NCBI RefSeq assembly: GCF_029278565.1
Contig: NZ_CP119559.1
Span: forward strand, 372,001 to 436,000
DNA: 64,000 nucleotides
Reading direction: 5' to 3'
DNA from: Haloarcula halophila
GTDB lineage: Archaea > Halobacteriota > Halobacteria > Halobacteriales > Haloarculaceae
Position 1 is the stretch's first letter. The number at the start of each line of letters is the position of its first letter. Position numbers and translations under genes: made by a program. The notes beneath the pieces are model-generated. The model had not been told where the DNA came from, did not search any database, and saw only the letters and a list, made by a program, of their open reading frames with translations. Positions 60,013 to 64,000 of this stretch are shown in pieces.

Positions 60013-60170
60013 CAGAGCACCTCCGTCAGTTGGTCTGTCGTAGTTTCCCAGCCTGATTCGATGATTCGGGATGCACCGTCAATCGTCTCCGGTTGGACCG
60101 CGATTATCCCGACCAGCACGAGGGCGACCCCGAGGATGACGGCAGCACCGCGGTCGATTTGGACGAACAT
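60012..60170 (-). CDS. 52-aa single-TM microprotein
   Basis: ATG at 60168-60170 after GGGAGGTG, ATGA overlaps on both sides (with the zinc-finger membrane gene and with surface protein B). Begins MFVQIDRGAAVILGVALVLV, one membrane helix at 9-25, then a short helical acidic tail (TIDGASRIIESGWETTTDQL). Too short for routine ORF calling. Confidence 0.6.
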   Translation of the reverse strand: MFVQIDRGAAVILGVALVLVGIIAVQPETIDGASRIIESGWETTTDQLTEVL

Positions 60171-60646
60171 CAGTCGTCACCTCCCGTGGCGACGCTGGTT
60201 TTCACCGTCTGGGACTCGTCATCGGCGAGTGGGATCATCGCCACGTCGTTGAGGTCAGCACACTGTGGCGAACAGTACTCGCGTTCGGCGCGTTGGGTTT
60301 CGGTGACCAGGGAGATCGGGCCGATACGGGCGCGCTGTGGAGCGCCGGCCTTCCGGATCGTGACGACTGTATCCTCGGTGTCCGTGCCGGTGTTGAGTCG
60401 GAGGTGGTCACCACAGCCATCACAGACTGCATCGAGGTCCGGGGTTGCCTGCTGGTAGGCCAGGCCGGCGAGGACCACCGCACCGACCGCAGCACCAACG
60501 GTGAGGTCGACATCGACGCCGGAGAAGCCCAGCAAGAGGCCCGTTGCGTTCCGAACTGCGACTACCGCGAGGCCAGAAGCCAGTACGATCGCGAGCGCCC
60601 CGAACACGTTGAGGTCCCGAGCGCGGACGCCGTCGATGTCGATCAT
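60170..60646 (-). CDS. Membrane protein with cytoplasmic zinc ribbon (158 aa)
   Basis: ATG at 60644-60646 overlapping the preceding stop. Two N-terminal helices (about 12-32 and 42-62), then AVCDGCGDHLRL and EYCSPQCADLND, two Cys pairs of a zinc ribbon placed after the second helix. GGAGGCG precedes it. The join of membrane anchor and zinc ribbon recurs in this element. Confidence 0.65.
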   Translation of the reverse strand: MIDIDGVRARDLNVFGALAIVLASGLAVVAVRNATGLLLGFSGVDVDLTVGAAVGAVVLAGLAYQQATPDLDAVCDGCGDHLRLNTGTDTEDTVVTIRKAGAPQRARIGPISLVTETQRAEREYCSPQCADLNDVAMIPLADDESQTVKTSVATGGDD

Positions 60647-60987
60647 GACGCCGCCTCCATGTCCTCGCGTTTCTCCATCGCGGCGTGAAAGGCGACGCCA
60701 CCCAGCAGGAGCGCGGCCAGGATTGGCGTCTCCATCGGCGCCGGCCAGGTGACGAACGCGATGAACGCCGCCAGCAGCGCTGAGGCGTATGCACCGCTCA
60801 CCAGAACAGACCACGACCCGAGCGCGGACGAACCGAACTTCCGGACGCTGGGGTCGGTGTCGTCGATGGTTCGGCGGTACAGTATCCAGGCCCAGTACAG
60901 CCCGACCGCGATCGCGATGGGTGCGGCGAACTGGTTGATGAACTGTGCTGCCAGTTCGAGTGCTTGTGCGGCTGGTGTCTGAATCAT
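60643..60987 (-). CDS. Membrane protein with three helices (114 aa)
   Basis: ATG at 60985-60987 overlapping the preceding stop. Helices at about 18-36, 56-78 and 84-102; a short charged loop (YRRTIDDTDPSVRKFG) lies between. No motif known. Confidence 0.6.
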   Translation of the reverse strand: MIQTPAAQALELAAQFINQFAAPIAIAVGLYWAWILYRRTIDDTDPSVRKFGSSALGSWSVLVSGAYASALLAAFIAFVTWPAPMETPILAALLLGGVAFHAAMEKREDMEAAS

Positions 60988-61781
60988 TGTTCTCTCACCG
61001 CCCAGGCGCCCGCTGTCAGCACGACAGCGATGGCGAGAAACGCGATCGGTGGCAGGCTCCCCAGCCAGGCCGCGATGGGCTGGACGCCAGGGATGCCGGC
61101 GATGACTGACGGCAGCGGGCCGCCGCCGGTCAGGTAGCCCAGTAGGCCAGTCACGACGTTCGTCGCGACCAGTGGCGCGTCAGCCACGAAGTCGCCCGCG
61201 ATCGCTGCGACCTCGCCACCCTCGCGGGCGATGAGTGCAACGCCGGCCAGCGAGAACGTGACCAGCAGTCGGCCGATCGTCAGGTAGTCGTCGACGAGTT
61301 TCGTGACGACGCCTTTCCGCTCACCGCGACCGCTGCCGAACATCGCGGTGGCGACGCTGCTGGCGTTGCGTTTCTGGGTTCGGATCTGGACTGCCCAGTA
61401 GACCAGCACACCAGCGATCGATAGGACGACGAACTGGATCGCGTCGACGGCGCCGGGGTTCAGACCCAGTGCCGAAAACACAGGCTGGAACGCCGACTTG
61501 ATGACCGCCGGCAGGATGAACTGGTAGACCGCGACCAGTGCGGCGACCAGCGTGATGAGGAACGGAATCGACAGTTCCGATTCCGAGCGGACGACGACGT
61601 ACATCAGCGTGACGACGATCGCCAGCACGACCGCGGTCTGGATGCGACTGAGGCCGAACAGACCGCCGACGCCGGCTCCGCCCGCGGCCAGAACGGCCGC
61701 CGCGGCGAGGAACGGGATCAGACCCGAGATGGCGCTGACGATGTTGTCTCGGAGCGTGCTGGCGCCTTCGGACGCGCTCAC
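60984..61781 (-). CDS. Polytopic membrane protein (265 aa)
   Basis: GTG at 61779-61781 after GGAGGTG. About six to seven helices: 20-40, 44-62, 70-92, 115-133, 165-185, 200-222 and 240-262, with one cytoplasmic loop rich in Lys and Arg (IRTQKRNASSVATAMFGSGR). It is the most hydrophobic protein of the operon and may form the channel or platform. Confidence 0.65.
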   Translation of the reverse strand: MSASEGASTLRDNIVSAISGLIPFLAAAAVLAAGGAGVGGLFGLSRIQTAVVLAIVVTLMYVVVRSESELSIPFLITLVAALVAVYQFILPAVIKSAFQPVFSALGLNPGAVDAIQFVVLSIAGVLVYWAVQIRTQKRNASSVATAMFGSGRGERKGVVTKLVDDYLTIGRLLVTFSLAGVALIAREGGEVAAIAGDFVADAPLVATNVVTGLLGYLTGGGPLPSVIAGIPGVQPIAAWLGSLPPIAFLAIAVVLTAGAWAVREQ

Positions 61782-62092
61782 GAGTCTTCACCTCCGTTGA
61801 GCCGGCTACGGAAGCCCATGATGACGCTCCTGATTTTGCTGGCCAGGAACAGCGCGCCCGTGATGAGCGCAGCCACCTGGAGTGTTTGCACCGGCAGCCA
61901 GGACACCTGCGGCGCGAACGTACCCGCGGCCACGCTGAAGACGGTAAACAGCGTGCCCGACTGGCTGACAAGCGTCCCGAACAGTGCGTCGACGAACGGG
62001 ATCTGGAACAGTTGGGCGACGCCTGTCAGTCCGGCCGCGAACACGGACAGCGGGTGTGTTGCGAACTCGCGGAGTGAATCGATACCTCTCAT
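61778..62092 (-). CDS. Small membrane protein (104 aa)
   Basis: ATG at 62090-62092 in an ATGA overlap; the longer frame upstream is not needed. Helices at about 15-30, 35-60 and 65-88; basic C-terminus KIRSVIMGFRSRLNGG. No family recognised. Confidence 0.6.
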   Translation of the reverse strand: MRGIDSLREFATHPLSVFAAGLTGVAQLFQIPFVDALFGTLVSQSGTLFTVFSVAAGTFAPQVSWLPVQTLQVAALITGALFLASKIRSVIMGFRSRLNGGEDS

Positions 62093-62655
62093 CGGATGAA
62101 GTTTCTGAGTGCATTGATTGGTGCCATGACGATTCTGACGAGGCCGGAGAGTTCGACGAACGGTATGTCGATCGCCTGGATGATCGTCCAAGCTCCGAAC
62201 AGGAAGAGCGCGATCGGGACGGTGTACAGTACGAACGCGACCGCGGGTGCCGCGATCCCGGCTTGGGCAGCGACCTGCCCGACGGTGATGTTGTAGGACT
62301 GGATCACCGCCAAGATCGACGCCGCTGGCCCCTCGAACGCATTGACCAGCGTCGTCGCCGCCCAGATCGGGAGGTCGACGATGCCGAGTTGGCCAGTTGC
62401 GCCGACAACACGGTCCTCGCCGAACGCGATCAGGAGGACGGTGTCGATCAGTACCGCCCCCGTCGCGAGAACGCCGTTGAAGATCGGCGTCACGAACTCG
62501 TCGACGACGTAGGTGACGACGAATCCCAAGACCGCAGCCTTCGGGTCGCGGAAAAACGATCGAATCCGGCCACCGTACCGGTATACCCAGTCCGGGACAG
62601 GGTTCTCCGAAAATACGAGTACGTCCTGACCCGATGACCCGTCGCTTGCGCTCAT
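62089..62655 (-). CDS. Polytopic membrane protein (188 aa)
   Basis: ATG at 62653-62655 after GAGGTGG, ATGA overlap. A soluble N-terminal stretch (VPDWVYRYGGRIRSFFRDPK) is followed by helices at about 39-60, 65-85, 95-115, 130-155 and 160-180. Function unknown. Confidence 0.6.
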   Translation of the reverse strand: MSASDGSSGQDVLVFSENPVPDWVYRYGGRIRSFFRDPKAAVLGFVVTYVVDEFVTPIFNGVLATGAVLIDTVLLIAFGEDRVVGATGQLGIVDLPIWAATTLVNAFEGPAASILAVIQSYNITVGQVAAQAGIAAPAVAFVLYTVPIALFLFGAWTIIQAIDIPFVELSGLVRIVMAPINALRNFIR

Positions 62656-62990
62656 AGCTGGACCACCTCGCTGACGACGAACAGCAACAGTGCCACAGCG
62701 ATCGCCCCGACGATGAACCCGAGGATGCCGCTGTTCTGGACGGTCTGGATCGCGGCGTCGGTCGCGATCCGGAACGTGCTGGTCGGAAAGAGCGCGTCGA
62801 TGAGGTCGACCACGAACGACGAGACTGCGTTGTAGTTCGTTACGATCGCGTCACCGACCACGTTGATGAACGAGACGATCCCAGTCTGGACGGCGAGGAT
62901 GAATCCGCTGACCAGCGACATGACCAATCCGACGATATCCAGTCGGACGTTCGTCCCGTTGACCGAGATGAACTCTTCACCGTCGACCAT
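62652..62990 (-). CDS. Small membrane protein (112 aa)
   Basis: ATG at 62988-62990 preceded by GGAGG, ATGA overlap with the next gene. Helices at about 20-44 and 90-110, amphipathic middle. Upstream lies a 66-bp gap, the longest clear one in the right part of the operon. Confidence 0.6.
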   Translation of the reverse strand: MVDGEEFISVNGTNVRLDIVGLVMSLVSGFILAVQTGIVSFINVVGDAIVTNYNAVSSFVVDLIDALFPTSTFRIATDAAIQTVQNSGILGFIVGAIAVALLLFVVSEVVQL

Positions 62991-63056
62991 GCTGGCCTCC
63001 GGTCTCGCCAGTCATTGCCCGGCCCGCAGCGGCCGCGCTGGACCCGGGCGACATCG

Positions 63057-63491
63057 TTACTCCGACCCCTCCTCTTCCTCGTCGACGCCGACGAACGGCA
63101 CATCGGTGAACGTGAACGGGATCAAGTCGCTCGTCGGTGCGCGGGCCAGGATCTCGCTCATGATGAACAGTCCAGCGCCCGTCGCAGCGATCGAGAACCC
63201 GAAGGTGAGTGGGCCGACCGCCCACGCTTGGCCGGGCAAGATTGACTGTTGGGTCGTCAGCGCGCCCTGCTGGACGATCCGGGCCGCACCGCCGACCAGT
63301 GCCGTGACGTTGGCGGCTGCGTTGGTTCCCAGCGCCTCCAGTGGCAGGACGAGCAGGTTCACGATCGCCTGGATCAGGTCGATGCCGCTGTAGAACACCG
63401 CCAGGAAGGTCCCGCCGATGCCGCCGACAATCGTTGTCCCGAGGTTATCGGTATCGCGAGCCCGCGCGATGAGTTGGCGAGCAGTTGCCAT
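63057..63491 (-). CDS. Membrane protein (144 aa)
   Basis: ATG at 63489-63491; GGGAG upstream. Three to four helices (about 20-45, 52-72, 90-112), then an acidic tail (DEEEEGSE). Six bp separate it from the preceding gene. No family recognised. Confidence 0.6.
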   Translation of the reverse strand: MATARQLIARARDTDNLGTTIVGGIGGTFLAVFYSGIDLIQAIVNLLVLPLEALGTNAAANVTALVGGAARIVQQGALTTQQSILPGQAWAVGPLTFGFSIAATGAGLFIMSEILARAPTSDLIPFTFTDVPFVGVDEEEEGSE

Positions 63492-63497
63492 CGTCGA

Positions 63498-64000
63498 TCA
63501 GCTCCCGAACTTCCGCTTCAGCCCGAGGAAGCCGAGGATTCCCCCGACGATGCTGGATATCTGACCACCGATCGTACTGAAGAACCCGCCACCGGAGCCG
63601 CCGGAGCCGGCGAAGATGCCGCCCCCGCCGCCGCTCTGCTGGGCAGTGGTGAGTGCATCGTGTTCCTCGGCAGTGACGACGTAGTCGACGTGGAAGACGA
63701 CGCCCTCGCCCGCGCCGATGCCGGTCGCCAGTTGGACCTCGCTGTCCAGACTGCTGAACTGGCTGGTCACGTCTGAGAGGCTGGCGTTGGTCATGTTCGT
63801 CGAGTCGCCGATCCCGGTCCCGTACTCGACGGACTGGTACCGGGTCGACGGAACCCGGACCTCGGCGACGAACTCAGTGTTCGCGTAGCTCAGGTCGTAG
63901 GCTTCCGGGAGGATGATCCGGCGGTAGTCGTTGACCCGCTGGTCGAAGTTCGCGAACGCCGACGCGTCGGAGTAGTTGACGAACACCCGCGGGGGTTCCT
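63498..64000 (-). CDS. Element protein with Gly-rich hinge and C-terminal membrane helix (partial)
   Basis: The frame continues past the right edge, so the start is unknown; 167 C-terminal residues are visible. A soluble region with SLDSEVQLATGIGAGEGVVF and VDYVVTAEEHD is followed by a Gly-rich hinge (SGGGGGIFAGSGGSGGG) and a final hydrophobic helix (TIGGQISSIVGGILGFLGLK) with a basic end. Probably anchored in the membrane with its N-terminal part outside or inside, undetermined. It is the most upstream visible gene of the operon. Confidence 0.6.
   Translation of the reverse strand, partial: EPPRVFVNYSDASAFANFDQRVNDYRRIILPEAYDLSYANTEFVAEVRVPSTRYQSVEYGTGIGDSTNMTNASLSDVTSQFSSLDSEVQLATGIGAGEGVVFHVDYVVTAEEHDALTTAQQSGGGGGIFAGSGGSGGGFFSTIGGQISSIVGGILGFLGLKRKFGS

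Larger units (their letters stand above)
44409..64000. mobile_element. Integrated element at tRNA-Trp (left end; right end outside window)
   Basis: Chromosomal housekeeping content stops at the tRNA-Trp 3' end. The following 19.6 kb holds only short tightly overlapping genes with strong ribosome-binding sites, zinc ribbons, small membrane proteins, two giant surface proteins and an ATPase, with an AT-rich insertion at 50.1-51.15 kb. tRNA 3' ends are standard integration sites. The far attachment site and any integrase are not in the window, so the element exceeds 19.5 kb. No capsid, portal, terminase or plasmid replication gene was recognised. Confidence 0.75.

Noticed and set aside
62977-63054. 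25-codon frame in the 66-bp gap of the membrane operon
   Set aside because: It ends inside the next gene and its sequence is low-complexity; the GGAGG in the gap is simply the ribosome-binding site of the 112-aa gene.
44409-64000. Integrase, terminase, major capsid, VirD4 or plasmid Rep gene
   Set aside because: Looked for specifically in all element frames; no tyrosine-recombinase R-H-R-Y, terminase, relaxase or known Rep motif was seen. They may lie outside the window.

Overview
The window reads as haloarchaeal DNA (class Halobacteria, probably near Haloarcula/Halomicrobium; genus is inferred from overall gene content only). GC is high, proteins are strongly acidic, many genes have a TATA-like box about 25-30 bp before the start codon with no room for a leader, and the markers are archaeal: pelota, LSm, L37e, CDC48/VAT, an archaellum/pilus-type ATPase with its membrane platform, archaetidylserine synthase, and an intron-containing tRNA-Trp.

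Positions 1-44,408 are ordinary chromosome. In order: a DUF4013 tail, pelota, a GAF histidine kinase, a metallo-beta-lactamase-fold hydrolase, an HTH-membrane regulator, an Lhr-type helicase, a Tat lipoprotein, a pair of PH-domain membrane proteins, a LarA-family protein, a three-gene type IV pilus-like operon (ATPase, membrane platform, large pilin-like protein), a Dna2-type nuclease-helicase, a chemotaxis transducer, DUF2237 and small conserved proteins, a beta-propeller surface protein, two zincin-like metalloproteases, an M42 peptidase, the lsm-rpl37e-purF operon, DUF420, cdc48 with a small partner, pssA, a DUF457 membrane protein, a DUF7504-like protein, SRPBCC, DCC thiol oxidoreductase, PRC-barrel, TrkA-N/DHH, tRNA-Lys(CTT) followed by a truncated copy of its own 3' end, a GNAT acetyltransferase, guaB, DUF5794 and DUF5795. 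The last chromosomal feature is tRNA-Trp(CCA), whose 107-nt intron is a box C/D RNA.

From the 3' end of tRNA-Trp to the right edge (44,409-64,000) lies an integrated mobile element that continues past the window. It has three parts. (i) A plus-strand module, 44.4-49.7 kb, of small zinc-ribbon proteins, a DUF4326-zinc-finger fusion and a 579-aa protein with a winged-helix-like segment. (ii) A central non-coding stretch and an AT-rich island with a trypsin-like serine protease, 49.7-51.1 kb. (iii) A minus-strand operon, 51.2 to beyond 64.0 kb, of at least 16 genes, nearly all membrane or surface proteins, with one P-loop ATPase and two very large surface proteins on Thr/Pro-rich stalks.

Most genes in the element are linked by 4-nt (ATGA/GTGA) or 8-nt stop/start overlaps, and many carry a near-identical GGAGGTG ribosome-binding site, unlike the mostly leaderless chromosome. 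Using those overlaps I added microproteins too short for ordinary ORF calling: a TM-helix-hairpin-helix protein, a 34-aa zinc finger, a 52-aa single-TM protein and a 39-aa zinc finger. The minus operon looks like a cell-envelope machine (virion, vesicle or DNA-transfer apparatus) that I cannot match to a named system. No integrase, replication protein or structural gene of a known virus family is visible here, so the identity of the element is open.
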